Positions 17,001 through 25,766 of a DNA stretch of 30,195 nt are shown here, piece after piece (position 1 is the stretch's first letter; each line of letters begins with the position of its first letter). The position numbers and the translations under genes were made by a program. The stretch is from CAZEQJ01 sp964514385 (GTDB lineage Bacteria; Bacteroidota; Bacteroidia; Cytophagales; Cyclobacteriaceae): positions 1 to 30,195 of the forward strand of contig CAZEQJ010000035.1 in assembly GCA_964514385.1 (NCBI GenBank), given 5' to 3'. Under the pieces are notes generated by a model. It made no database searches. It saw nothing but the letters and a program-made list of their open reading frames with translations, and had not been told where the DNA came from.

Positions 17001-20000
17001 ATGAAAACCAGGATACTGACCATAATTACTCTTTTCTGTATTGCAGGACTACACGCCATGGAGGTGACCTCAACTGAGCCCAGGGCAGTAGCGAATGCAG
17101 TGAATCCAAATAGCCTTATTTCTATTCGTTTTGACTCCACACTTTCCACTGCTACGGTAAACGCCTCTACTATTCGTATATCGTCATCATATAGTGGAAC
17201 AATTGACGGTACATTTGAAGTTTACGACAATCTGGTCGTCTTCACACCGGACGAGGCTTTACCAGCCGGACAAAGGATTCAGGTTTTGATAACCGATGGG
17301 GTAGAAAATATAAACAATAATCCTTCTATACCCTATGTCTATTTTTTTGATGTAGCGGCCTCTGGAAGTTCGGCAGTTTTTGAGCAGCCAGCTACGCTAA
17401 ATTCAGCAGGGGATAATGTCCGTCATGTTTTTCCGGCTGATATTGATGGGGATGGGGATATGGATATTTTTATGGCTTCCAGTATGGATGGTGAAGTAGC
17501 ATGGCTCGAAAATAATGGTTCAGCTTCCTTTTCAAGACACCTGATCAGCAGCTCAGAAAGTGGAGCTTTCGATGTTCATGGAGCTGATATCGATGGCGAT
17601 GGTGATATTGATCTGATCACATCCAATGAGTCCCTCAATGAAATAGCATGGTATGCTAATAATGGTGGGTCATTTTCATCAAAAATTGTCATAAGTAGTG
17701 CCTTTAATTTCCCAAATATGGTCTATGCCTCCGATCTTGATCTTGATGGAGACATGGATGTGCTGGCTGCATCCCGGGGAGGAGACTCCATTTCATGGTT
17801 TGAAAACAATGGTAGCCAACAGTTTACCCATCGTCTTATTTCAGATGAAACACTCGGACCTCGTGATATACGTACTGCAGATGTAGATCTGGATGGATTC
17901 ATGGATGTCATTGCCTGCAGCAGGGGTGACCGTACGGTAACATGGTACAGAAATGACGGTTTTCAAAATTTCACAGAAGACACCATTTACATCAGCAACT
18001 CAGACAATGCCAATGTTTACCCCGTTGATATGGATCATGATGGTGATGTTGATTTTGTGACGACAACCTATAATGATAATGAGGTTGCCTGGCATGAAAA
18101 TAATGGTGCCGGTGAGTTTGTGAATCATATTGTTACTACTTCTGCTAATGGCGCTCTCTGGGCGATACCAGCAGACTTTGATAATGACGGTGATATTGAC
18201 ATCGTAAGCGCATCAGCGTTGGATGATCAGATCACCCTCTTTTTAAATGATGGAAATCAGCATTTTAATGAAAAGGTGCTGACCAGCTTAGCAGATGGTG
18301 CATTCATAGTATTTCCGGTTGATCTTGATGGAGATAACGATCTGGATATTCTGGCTACATCACGGATCAATGATGAGGTAATCTGGTTGGAGCAAAAGGA
18401 TCCTAATGCGGGCATAGCCAATCAGTACATTTCAGATTTACCGTGGATTTCATCTACCAGTGGGTTAACCACTTCAGCAATACGTGATAAAAATCAAAAT
18501 GACAGCGGTCTTACCAGCCTTGGTAGCTATGGCTTTGGTGTTTTTACGAAAGGTGTCGGCATTCAGGGTGCCTCTTCTGTCAGAGTCGAGCTTGCAGGAA
18601 GTTATGCTAGTTTCAGTACTGAATATGGAATTGACATTCGGGCATTCGGCTCCAATACTTTTGCAAAAATGAAATTTTACATATACGGTGACAACATCCT
18701 GCTTTTTGAAAGCAGTGAAATGTCATATGGTGAGAGTGGGAATGTAAATGTGAATGTAAGTGGTTATAATGAGCTTGAACTGGTTACATCACCCACCACG
18801 GATACAGGTGGTGAGTTTGGATTCTGGGGGAATGCGAGATTGACACTTGCCGCTGAAAACGGCGCATTAAGTAAGAATACACTTGATTTTTTCGCGCCCT
18901 TAGGCACACCTGTCGGACAAATCCTTGGTGGTGTTGCACCTTACCGCTTCGTGAATACCGGGGATAGCCAAAGTGCCGATAATGATCTGTTCAGTCTGCT
19001 TACTGAAAAGAAGGAAGGGTATAATACCACAAGGCTCGTGCTCAACAGCCCGCTGAACCGGCGGATAAAAGATACACTCTACATCGCATGCCAGGATATG
19101 AACAATGATACATTATATCTGACTGTAGAAGTAGACCGCAGACCATCCCAAGCCACAAAACAATCTGATATTTACTATCGGTCAGAAAAGCTCAGACCGG
19201 TTGATGGTAATACAGGCAATAATGTATCCATCAGAAGTTATCTGGGAGGCGGCGCTATGCAGTTGTATCCGAATGGTGACATTATACTTAATACAAGAGG
19301 CGGGGCAGGAGGGTCGAGTCAGCAAACCAGTCTTTTAATAAACAGGAATGACGGCACATTTGAACGGTATATCACAGGCCTTACAAATAATGAGCCACAG
19401 GATTATGAACTATTTGATTATGACAATGACAACAATCCTGAAATAATGAATGCCAGGTTGTTTGGCGTAACCAGTTTTTTGAACAATAAAAAAATAACCT
19501 ACTATACGCGGCATTCTAACACGAATATCGATGAGATTGAGATCGTTGATTTCAATGGAGATGGCAGAATGGATGTGCTGGCATTAAATCAGGACAACGG
19601 CCGGATATTTGTCCTTATTCAGGATGAGCAAGGCTACCAAAACTCGATTTTACTTGTTGATGAATCCATTTCAGTATACAATATTTTTACTGCGGATATA
19701 GATAAAGACGGTCGGCCGGATATTATATACAGTGGAAATAAGCAATTGAAAATCTGGAAAAATCTGAATGGACATAATTTCCAGCTGGTCAAAACCATCA
19801 CGGATGATATCTATACCTTTAATATTGGTGATATTGACGGTGATGATATCCTGGATTTAGTCTACAGTTCAGGATCAGTAAATCCTTATATTAAAATTGC
19901 TCATCAGGATGCATCTTTCAATTTTGTTGTTGCTGACTCTTTAGACTATTCAGGTTTCGCTCAGGCACTATATATTCAGGATTTAAATAGCGATGGTGCT

Positions 20001-23000
20001 CCAGATATTTTCCTTTCAAATAATTATTGGTTTTCAGATAACAGACATTCCATTTTGTGGAACAATAATGATGGAACGTTTACCAACGGAGGTCAGCAGA
20101 TAGAGGTTAATAACAGCTCGGGTGAAAAAATATTTTACGACTACAATCAGGACGGAATACCTGATATCATCGATTATTCCAATTATTCAATAAATGAAAG
20201 TGAAATCTATATTCATTTTAGTGTGATTAATGACTCCATTGCACTGACAGATCGCAAAATTGCCGTTGCTGCCGAAAAAGAACTGCTGCAGGTAGATCTC
20301 GATGAGCAAATCATATACGGACTTGAGAATGAAGCGAGATTCTACACGCTTACCGACCCTACAGACACGACCTTATTCTCACTGAATGGCAAATTTCTAT
20401 CGTTACGATCAGGGAAATCGCCCGACCTTGACAGCGCTTTACAGTATGTTGTGGAGTTTTCCATATCAGATGGTAGCTATTCCGATACGGCCTCCTTAAC
20501 CATAGAATTTTCACTTATCAATAATTTAACAGGAATTGCAGATAGCAGTAACGTTTACCTGCAGTGGGAATATGTTGACTCAGAACTTATTGATTATTTT
20601 GAAGTCAGGAGCCGCATTGAAGGCGGTACCTTTGGGTCATATGATACGACGCGATTAAACAAAATAACAGATAGTGGACTCAATGAAGGAGACACCTATT
20701 TTTACACGGTAATCGCGCATCTCACGAATGGTTCCACTTCAAATTCATTGGATACCATTCAGCTCACACCTTTTTCAGGGAGTGGCAATGGGTTTCTATT
20801 TACAGGCAATAACGACCTGGTATTTGATCAGGAGCCGGAAGCTACACAGTCAGCAGCTACCTATGACTTCTGGATGAAGACAACGCATCTTCCTGATGGC
20901 GTGCAGTCCAGCAGTATATTGTCGAAATGTGAACCTGTAGCCTCACGCTATGGATTCAACTTTTTACTTAATGAGGAAGGTAAGCTTGAAATTCGTCTGA
21001 AAGATTTTGATATGCCTGAGGTTGCTAGTTCGTCTATTGCGTATAATGACGATCAGTGGCACCACATTAACTTAACCTATAAATGGGATGAAACAGCTCA
21101 AACGATGACTTTGTATGTTGATGCTGATTCGATATTCACAGTACAGCTTAATTACAATATCATTACCTCAGACCCGCTACGACTGGGGCGAAGCAGTGAT
21201 AATTTCTGGTCAGAATTCCAGGGTCAGATTGATAATTTCATGATATGGGACAAAGTATTAAGTAGTGATGAAATAAAATATTATCATACACGAAATGTAA
21301 CAGGTTTTGAACGGAATCTTGCCATGTGGCTTCCCTTTGACGGACCGCAAGGGGCAACTAGAATCAACGATCAGACCCCTAATCGCCTCAATATTTCAGA
21401 TACATTGCAGACAAGTCCGTCAGACATTATGCTGGAAAGCCCCATCATTTGGAGAAATAATGAATGGCTAAATGGCAGTCCCTCTCCGGATGATTATGTT
21501 GTTTTAATATCTAGTTATACAGGTGATCTGTCGGTTGCTTCGCTTGTGGTAAACGATTCGCTGGTTATAGAGCATGTAGTGAAGACAGGTGATATCCTTT
21601 CCAAAGGCGTGGTCTATGTGCCTTCAGGCAGATCTTTGATAACGAATGGGTTTATATACAAAGTACCCGATGGAGAATACATCATCGACAGGCAAACGAC
21701 CTTTGATAAACACACCGGAAGATACAGTATTGTCGGTAGTCCTGTAATGCAAACACCATTTTCAGTTTTGGGTGAAAATGCACTCATTTATGGTTACGAT
21801 GAGACAGTGCCCTATCAGCCAAACGTAAATCAGGGAATTGATCGCTATAAAACACCCGATCAGCTTAATCACAGTTATATGGAAGCTGGGCGCGGTTATT
21901 TTTCGGCATTTACAGGTGATGAAAACGGTTTGATTCGTTTTTTAGGAACTCCCCATTATGGTGAAGTAAGAACAGCGATAAGCCGCACGGACCATTCTCT
22001 TGATAATACGCTGGAAGATCAGCATGAAGGGTTCAACCTGATAGCCAATCCATACCCTGCCGCGATAAGCTATGAAGAATTTATCGCATCCAATAGCATA
22101 AATATTAGTAATACACTTTGGTTTTGGTCAGAAGCGAATACTACGATGGGTGAGCGGGGTAACACGATGGACTTTATGGTAGTAAATGAACTGGGTGTCG
22201 CTGGTGGAGGCAATACAACCAAGCAATGGAATGGAAATATCGGTACAGCGCAGGGCTTTTTTGTTGAAAAAACAAGTAACGGCACTACCGATATTCTTTT
22301 TCTGGATGACATGAAAGATACACTGGGGAACAATGAAGACCAACACTTCTTCAGAAAGAAAAATGCCGGACCATATACAGTCAAATTGGGCATAATGGGT
22401 GAAGGAGAATACCATGAAACCATCGTAGGTTTTGCAGCCGACGCTACTGCAGGGTTTGATCCAAGGTATGATGGCAAAAGCCTTAGCGGAAGTGATCTGC
22501 AATTATTTACGACAATTGATAACATCCGATATACCATTCAGGCATTACCATTGACTGACCAGTTACAGGAGGTGGATCTGGGACTTCGGGCCAACGAAGG
22601 GTACTATAAAATCTTTGTTTGTGACAAACATATACCTGGAAATTCAGCCTGGTTACGGGATAACATCACAGGTGAGGTCATGAGCCTGCAGGATACAGTA
22701 ATTGTCCATACTATTACAACAGACGATCCATACCGTTTTACCTTGCTATTCCGCGAACAGCGAATTACAGATGTTCAGAATGAACTTAGGTTATTTATAC
22801 TCGAAAAAGACGACAATATCCAGCTTTATCTGGGAGACTATTCCGGCAGGGCTTCCTGGGAGCTTTACGACCATACGGGGCTATCGTACGGTCACGGAAC
22901 TGTCGATATTAAATATGGTAGAGGGGAAGTTACACTGCCTCAAAATACACCAAAAACGATCATACTACGACTTAAAACTGAAAATGACATGTATAACAAA

Positions 23001-23018
23001 AGATTCATCAATAAATAA
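17001..23018 (+). CDS. Giant multidomain T9SS-type surface or secreted protein with two VCBS/FG-GAP repeat sets
   Basis: This is a 2005-residue exported protein with signal peptide MKTRILTIITLFCIAGLHA. Domains in order: a Big_5-like Ig domain (24-118); seven Asp-rich VCBS/FG-GAP repeats (about 130-470) with motifs such as DIDGDGDMDIF starting at 147, 197, 246, 294, 343, 392 and 441; an NPCBM-like carbohydrate-binding domain (473-615, YISDLPWISSTSG); a cadherin-like segment (about 617-700); a second repeat set (about 750-1073) with six clear motifs, for example DFNGDGRMDVL; another cadherin-like segment (1091-1170); FN3 (1180-1256); LamG-like jelly roll (1263-1450); a long beta-rich region; and a T9SS type A-like tail (about 1930-2005) ending LRLKTENDMYNKRFINK. 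The repeats probably fold as two calcium-dependent seven-bladed propellers. Adhesion or glycan binding is likely but no catalytic motif was seen. A PID-CTERM-like gene follows after 7 nt. Confidence 0.92.
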   Translation: MKTRILTIITLFCIAGLHAMEVTSTEPRAVANAVNPNSLISIRFDSTLSTATVNASTIRISSSYSGTIDGTFEVYDNLVVFTPDEALPAGQRIQVLITDGVENINNNPSIPYVYFFDVAASGSSAVFEQPATLNSAGDNVRHVFPADIDGDGDMDIFMASSMDGEVAWLENNGSASFSRHLISSSESGAFDVHGADIDGDGDIDLITSNESLNEIAWYANNGGSFSSKIVISSAFNFPNMVYASDLDLDGDMDVLAASRGGDSISWFENNGSQQFTHRLISDETLGPRDIRTADVDLDGFMDVIACSRGDRTVTWYRNDGFQNFTEDTIYISNSDNANVYPVDMDHDGDVDFVTTTYNDNEVAWHENNGAGEFVNHIVTTSANGALWAIPADFDNDGDIDIVSASALDDQITLFLNDGNQHFNEKVLTSLADGAFIVFPVDLDGDNDLDILATSRINDEVIWLEQKDPNAGIANQYISDLPWISSTSGLTTSAIRDKNQNDSGLTSLGSYGFGVFTKGVGIQGASSVRVELAGSYASFSTEYGIDIRAFGSNTFAKMKFYIYGDNILLFESSEMSYGESGNVNVNVSGYNELELVTSPTTDTGGEFGFWGNARLTLAAENGALSKNTLDFFAPLGTPVGQILGGVAPYRFVNTGDSQSADNDLFSLLTEKKEGYNTTRLVLNSPLNRRIKDTLYIACQDMNNDTLYLTVEVDRRPSQATKQSDIYYRSEKLRPVDGNTGNNVSIRSYLGGGAMQLYPNGDIILNTRGGAGGSSQQTSLLINRNDGTFERYITGLTNNEPQDYELFDYDNDNNPEIMNARLFGVTSFLNNKKITYYTRHSNTNIDEIEIVDFNGDGRMDVLALNQDNGRIFVLIQDEQGYQNSILLVDESISVYNIFTADIDKDGRPDIIYSGNKQLKIWKNLNGHNFQLVKTITDDIYTFNIGDIDGDDILDLVYSSGSVNPYIKIAHQDASFNFVVADSLDYSGFAQALYIQDLNSDGAPDIFLSNNYWFSDNRHSILWNNNDGTFTNGGQQIEVNNSSGEKIFYDYNQDGIPDIIDYSNYSINESEIYIHFSVINDSIALTDRKIAVAAEKELLQVDLDEQIIYGLENEARFYTLTDPTDTTLFSLNGKFLSLRSGKSPDLDSALQYVVEFSISDGSYSDTASLTIEFSLINNLTGIADSSNVYLQWEYVDSELIDYFEVRSRIEGGTFGSYDTTRLNKITDSGLNEGDTYFYTVIAHLTNGSTSNSLDTIQLTPFSGSGNGFLFTGNNDLVFDQEPEATQSAATYDFWMKTTHLPDGVQSSSILSKCEPVASRYGFNFLLNEEGKLEIRLKDFDMPEVASSSIAYNDDQWHHINLTYKWDETAQTMTLYVDADSIFTVQLNYNIITSDPLRLGRSSDNFWSEFQGQIDNFMIWDKVLSSDEIKYYHTRNVTGFERNLAMWLPFDGPQGATRINDQTPNRLNISDTLQTSPSDIMLESPIIWRNNEWLNGSPSPDDYVVLISSYTGDLSVASLVVNDSLVIEHVVKTGDILSKGVVYVPSGRSLITNGFIYKVPDGEYIIDRQTTFDKHTGRYSIVGSPVMQTPFSVLGENALIYGYDETVPYQPNVNQGIDRYKTPDQLNHSYMEAGRGYFSAFTGDENGLIRFLGTPHYGEVRTAISRTDHSLDNTLEDQHEGFNLIANPYPAAISYEEFIASNSINISNTLWFWSEANTTMGERGNTMDFMVVNELGVAGGGNTTKQWNGNIGTAQGFFVEKTSNGTTDILFLDDMKDTLGNNEDQHFFRKKNAGPYTVKLGIMGEGEYHETIVGFAADATAGFDPRYDGKSLSGSDLQLFTTIDNIRYTIQALPLTDQLQEVDLGLRANEGYYKIFVCDKHIPGNSAWLRDNITGEVMSLQDTVIVHTITTDDPYRFTLLFREQRITDVQNELRLFILEKDDNIQLYLGDYSGRASWELYDHTGLSYGHGTVDIKYGRGEVTLPQNTPKTIILRLKTENDMYNKRFINK

Positions 23019-23025
23019 GAGACAT

Positions 23026-23190
23026 ATGAAGACGATAATGTTAATCACCTTTACATTGATTATTTCCGTTGCTTTTGCCGGACCTGGAGCGCCACCTGCT
23101 ACACCTATCGACGGGGGTCTCGGGCTGCTGCTGGCGGCGGGTGCCGGTTATGGAATGAAAAAAATAGCTGACAAAAGAAGACGCGGATAG
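23026..23190 (+). CDS. Small exported PID-CTERM-like protein
   Basis: This is a 54-residue protein. The ATG at 23026 gives signal peptide MKTIMLITFTLIISVAFA, then a short Pro/Ala/Gly linker (GPGAPPA), then TPIDGGLGLLLAAGAGYGMK and a basic tail KKIADKRRRG. PIDGGL followed by a short glycine/alanine-rich helix and a cluster of Lys/Arg is the three-part layout of the PID-CTERM class in Bacteroidota, recognised from memory. Such tripartite tails resemble exosortase or rhombosortase sorting signals. Almost the whole mature protein is the sorting segment, so any function outside it must be minimal. It follows the giant-protein stop by 7 nt and is surely co-transcribed with it. Its end lies 6 nt from the end of the convergent phosphatase gene. 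Confidence 0.82.
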   Translation: MKTIMLITFTLIISVAFAGPGAPPATPIDGGLGLLLAAGAGYGMKKIADKRRRG

Positions 23191-23196
23191 ACTTTA

Positions 23197-23886
23197 CTAC
23201 ACTTTTGACATCACATACAGCATTTCTGTAGCGATCTGGTGGCATCTCTCATCATAGATTTCTGTTTCCCTGATGGTGCCATCTGAAATTTTTGGATCTT
23301 CATAGGGGATCGATATACGTGCATCCGAACCGTAAACGATCGGGCAGGCCTCATCAGCCTGGCTGCAAGTCATCACAGCGGCAAAATTTTGGGTAGGATT
23401 GAAAGGGTCATCATATTTTTTAGAGAAGCAGATGACGGGCTCAGCGGTGTCATGATAATGTACTTCATAACGCGGATTTGGCCCTGCAAGCGGTTCAATG
23501 CTAAACCCGGCGCGTTGCATGGCTGCAATTGCTCTCGGGTTAAAGGCGGTGACTTCAGTGCCTCCGGGAAAGGATTGAATACTGACCCCATAGTATGCAG
23601 CAGCGGCAATGGCCCAAAGCTGACTCATGTGGCTCCTTCGGCTATTATGTGTGCAGATAAAAATGAGGTTAGCGTCATCGTTTGCCCTGATGTATGATGC
23701 AAGCTGATCCAGGGCTGCTTTTCGGGTTTCAGGAATTGTGGTAAAGGAGGTATCCAATGACTGGATATATTGTATGATTTCAGGATATAGGCTCATGGAG
23801 TTGGTATTGTTTATATGATTTTGTTTATGAGTTACCTGGCAGGAGGTAAAGCTCCATATAAATAAAGTTATGAAGAAATATCTCAT
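23197..23886 (-). CDS. Exported low-molecular-weight phosphatase/ArsC-like protein, copy 1
   Basis: This is a 229-residue protein related to the LMW protein-tyrosine-phosphatase/thiol arsenate reductase group. The P-loop is FICTHNSRRSH, a CX5R motif with nucleophile Cys78 and Arg84. Further family segments are SFPGGTEVTAFNPRA, VMTCSQADEACPIV with two extra cysteines, and IPYEDPK, which supplies the acid/base Asp. The N-terminus MRYFFITLFIWSFTSC looks like a lipoprotein signal with Cys16. A later Met31 would give a cytoplasmic protein, but the ATG at 23886 overlaps the ArsR stop by 4 nt, which favours the exported form. Usual homologues are cytoplasmic and sit in ars operons. The product may be an arsenate reductase, a phosphatase, or a repurposed exported version. 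Confidence 0.85.
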   Translation of the reverse strand: MRYFFITLFIWSFTSCQVTHKQNHINNTNSMSLYPEIIQYIQSLDTSFTTIPETRKAALDQLASYIRANDDANLIFICTHNSRRSHMSQLWAIAAAAYYGVSIQSFPGGTEVTAFNPRAIAAMQRAGFSIEPLAGPNPRYEVHYHDTAEPVICFSKKYDDPFNPTQNFAAVMTCSQADEACPIVYGSDARISIPYEDPKISDGTIRETEIYDERCHQIATEMLYVMSKV

Positions 23887-24215
23887 TTTTGATTCAGAAG
23901 ATGTTGGTCAAATGATTCGAAAAGGTCTAAAAATGCTTTTTTTATTTCATTCCATTTGATTGGGTCTATATAATAGGATCGGGTATTACCTTCTATTTTA
24001 CCTTTAATTATACCGGATTTTCTCAGCCTTTTGAGGTGTTCACTGACAGTAGGCTGGGAAAGGCTTATTGCTTCTACAATCTCGCTTGTTTTGCCACTAT
24101 TTTTTACAGACAGGTATTGGATGATGGCGACACGTGCCGGATTTGCCATAGCCTGAGCTGCCAGGGCAATCTCATTCTGGATCTGAGTACGAAGATCCGA
24201 TTTTATGGTTCCCAT
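23883..24215 (-). CDS. ArsR-family transcriptional regulator 1 (without cysteines)
   Basis: This is a 110-residue winged-helix regulator. MANPARVAIIQYLSVK is the first helix block, and SLSQPTVSEHLKRLRKSGII is the recognition helix plus turn, followed by the wing GKIEGNTRSYYID. It contains no cysteine, so it cannot bind As(III) through the usual thiol sites; it may respond to another signal or bind metal through other residues. It is the first gene of a two-gene unit with the exported phosphatase, linked by a 4-nt overlap. The 213 nt upstream contain the 8-bp repeat array at 24308-24379. Confidence 0.92.
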   Translation of the reverse strand: MGTIKSDLRTQIQNEIALAAQAMANPARVAIIQYLSVKNSGKTSEIVEAISLSQPTVSEHLKRLRKSGIIKGKIEGNTRSYYIDPIKWNEIKKAFLDLFESFDQHLLNQK

Positions 24216-24307
24216 TGTATTAGAAAAGCTTGAATTTAAAGATTAAGGTAAGTTTTTTCTGAAATTAGTAATAGCGATTTTGTAATAAATAGATGGATGA
24301 AGAAATC

Positions 24308-24379
24308 TATATTGGTATATAGCTATATTTCTATATCCCTATATTTCTATATCCCTATAACCCTATATCTCTATTACCT
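24308..24379. repeat. Nine tandem 8-bp AT-rich repeats (consensus TATATNNC)
   Basis: Nine consecutive 8-bp units, mostly starting TATAT, fill this intergenic stretch. Examples are TATATTTC (24324 and 24340) and TATATCCC (24332 and 24348). The middle four units are two exact copies of a 16-bp pair, and the outer units have drifted. The array lies between the start of the ArsR1 gene and the end of a small exported-protein gene. No ORF crosses it. The remaining bases of 24216-24428 show no other feature. Confidence 0.85.
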
Positions 24380-24428
24380 ACTACAACCGAAAAAGCCAAA
24401 CATCATGTTCTGTCCCGGTAGTGAGTGA

Positions 24429-24893
24429 TCACTGGTCAAACTCGCCATCTCCATCCTCGTCCCACTCTGTGTATGGAATGTTCTCTACCACCACAATTTT
24501 ATTCTGATACACCCAGCACATGTATTTTTTACTTCGCTTTTCAATTCGCCATTCATTATCATAATTTGGCTCTCCAAAAAGCTCTTTTGCTCTTTGCAGC
24601 GCAGTTTCCGCATTGTTGTACAAAATGATCACCTCATACAATGGCTTCTCTCCATCCATATCAAAGTAATAGGCAATGGATTCTATCCCCTTTTTGTTGA
24701 TATTCTCCTGTAAAAAAACTGTTCTGAAGTCAAAGTTCTGCCCGGCCGGTGCTGCAGATTTGATAATGCGTTGAAACTCGGTCATGGACATACCAAATTC
24801 TATGCGTTTTGGAAATCCATCCGGAAGGATCTGCTGAGAATAAGATGCCGTTGAAATGAAAAAAAATATTATGACAATATATTTTGTGCCCAT
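24429..24893 (-). CDS. Small exported protein of unknown function
   Basis: This is a 154-residue protein with a signal peptide (MGTKYIVIIFFFISTASYSQ). The mature part has mixed alpha/beta character, with FPKRIEFGMSMTEFQRIIKS near the start, AETALQRAKELFGEPNYDNEW in the middle and a C-terminus rich in acidic residues (EWDEDGDGEFDQ) that could bind calcium. Segments such as GMSxxEfxxi and kxLFGePxy resemble small Bacteroidota secreted proteins that I cannot name. A promoter candidate lies about 20 nt upstream. It lies between the two arsenic-type units on the same strand, but nothing in it points to arsenic. Confidence 0.75.
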   Translation of the reverse strand: MGTKYIVIIFFFISTASYSQQILPDGFPKRIEFGMSMTEFQRIIKSAAPAGQNFDFRTVFLQENINKKGIESIAYYFDMDGEKPLYEVIILYNNAETALQRAKELFGEPNYDNEWRIEKRSKKYMCWVYQNKIVVVENIPYTEWDEDGDGEFDQ

Positions 24894-24912
24894 AAATTAT
24901 GATTAATACGGG

Positions 24913-24941
24913 TAAAGATAGGCCTTAACCGTCATTTCAAA
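24913..24941 (-). promoter_or_regulatory. Candidate promoter of the small exported-protein gene
   Basis: On the minus strand TTTG (24941-24938) is followed after 17 nt by TATCTTTA (24920-24913), seven of eight matches to TAnnTTTG. The ATG at 24893 is about 20 nt further on. Confidence 0.45.
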
Positions 24942-24965
24942 TACGGCATCGGAAATAAATCTTGC

Positions 24966-25619
24966 TTAGAAGGTGTGAAACATCACAATGTTCAGCTGAT
25001 CACGGCCTCCATTTTCAAAAAATTGATTCATGTATCCCAGTTCGAATCGTGTATGCTTATTGAGCTGATATCCCATACCGCCATACAATCGGTTTCTGTC
25101 AAATACCGGTGATGCTCCCGCCAGAAAAATTTCATTGTACCCTGTTATATATAGTGTGTGATCCGAAAAAGTAGGGTTATTGATTGCCATGCGTGCAGAC
25201 AAAAAATAGCGGTATCTCAACTTGAATTCTGAATTTTCAACCCATCGCTGCTCGAAACGGTACCTGTGTACCAATGCAAACCGGCCAAAGGATTGCGTTG
25301 TCAGATACTGCTGGTAAATCCTGTGCTCTTCAATATTTTGTTTTTCATTTTCATTAACGTAATTACCTGACAAGATGTATCCGTACCCAAACAAGACATT
25401 ATTGTTTCCTTCTGTAAGATTGTAACCAAGTCCGGTCCGTATCAGCAGCTGCTCCAGATCACCAACCGCATTATAATTCCGGTGTTGCACCTCATGCCAC
25501 CAGTTCCATTGATTCTTGATTTTTTTATCACCGAAATATATCAGCCAGTTACCAAAATCTGATTGCTGTGCCGATACGGAGGCACTCACAATGGTTAAAA
25601 TAAACAGTAGTTTTTTCAT
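24966..25619 (-). CDS. DUF2490-family outer-membrane beta-barrel protein
   Basis: This is a 217-residue protein with signal peptide MKKLLFILTIVSASVSAQ. The mature part opens with SDFGNWLIYFGDKKI and continues with alternating aromatic strands such as WNWWHEVQHRNY, HRIYQQYLTTQSFGRF and LVHRYRFEQRWVE. It ends in Phe (MFHTF), as outer-membrane barrels usually do. NWLIYFG near the N-terminus and rxRYRxEqRw are typical of DUF2490. The function of the family is unknown. A perfect 10-bp palindrome (GTAATATTAC) about 25 nt upstream resembles the core of the putative ArsR2 operator, so it may belong to the arsenic regulon. Confidence 0.85.
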   Translation of the reverse strand: MKKLLFILTIVSASVSAQQSDFGNWLIYFGDKKIKNQWNWWHEVQHRNYNAVGDLEQLLIRTGLGYNLTEGNNNVLFGYGYILSGNYVNENEKQNIEEHRIYQQYLTTQSFGRFALVHRYRFEQRWVENSEFKLRYRYFLSARMAINNPTFSDHTLYITGYNEIFLAGASPVFDRNRLYGGMGYQLNKHTRFELGYMNQFFENGGRDQLNIVMFHTF

Positions 25620-25643
25620 ATCTCCTCATGTCTCATTCCGGAA

Positions 25644-25653
25644 GTAATATTAC
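25644..25653 (-). promoter_or_regulatory. Perfect palindrome GTAATATTAC upstream of the DUF2490 gene
   Basis: This is a 10-bp perfect palindrome whose extension AATATTACG is shared with the 21-bp repeats before arsM and arsR2. On the minus strand it contains TAATATTA, where a -7 box is expected. It could be a regulator site overlapping a promoter; this is inferred from sequence only. Confidence 0.35.
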
Positions 25654-25766
25654 GGGAGATGAAACAGAGATTTTGTCTTGATTTCAGGTCTATCTTACAT
25701 CTGTGGCTTCTGTATGGTTTTTTCCATCAATAGGCATGAGCTTGATATCTGAAGCCGATATGTTAT

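Noticed and set aside
22070..22537. Minus-strand ORFs inside the giant surface-protein gene
   Set aside because: They lie wholly opposite a strongly coding frame and show no domain or signal; they are shadows of it.
24216..24300. Operator for ArsR1 resembling the 21-bp ars repeat
   Set aside because: Only loose similarity was seen on the minus strand (ATCGCTATTAC), too weak to report as a site.
24308..24379. CRISPR-like array
   Set aside because: The units are only 8 bp with no spacers and no cas genes nearby; this is a simple tandem repeat.
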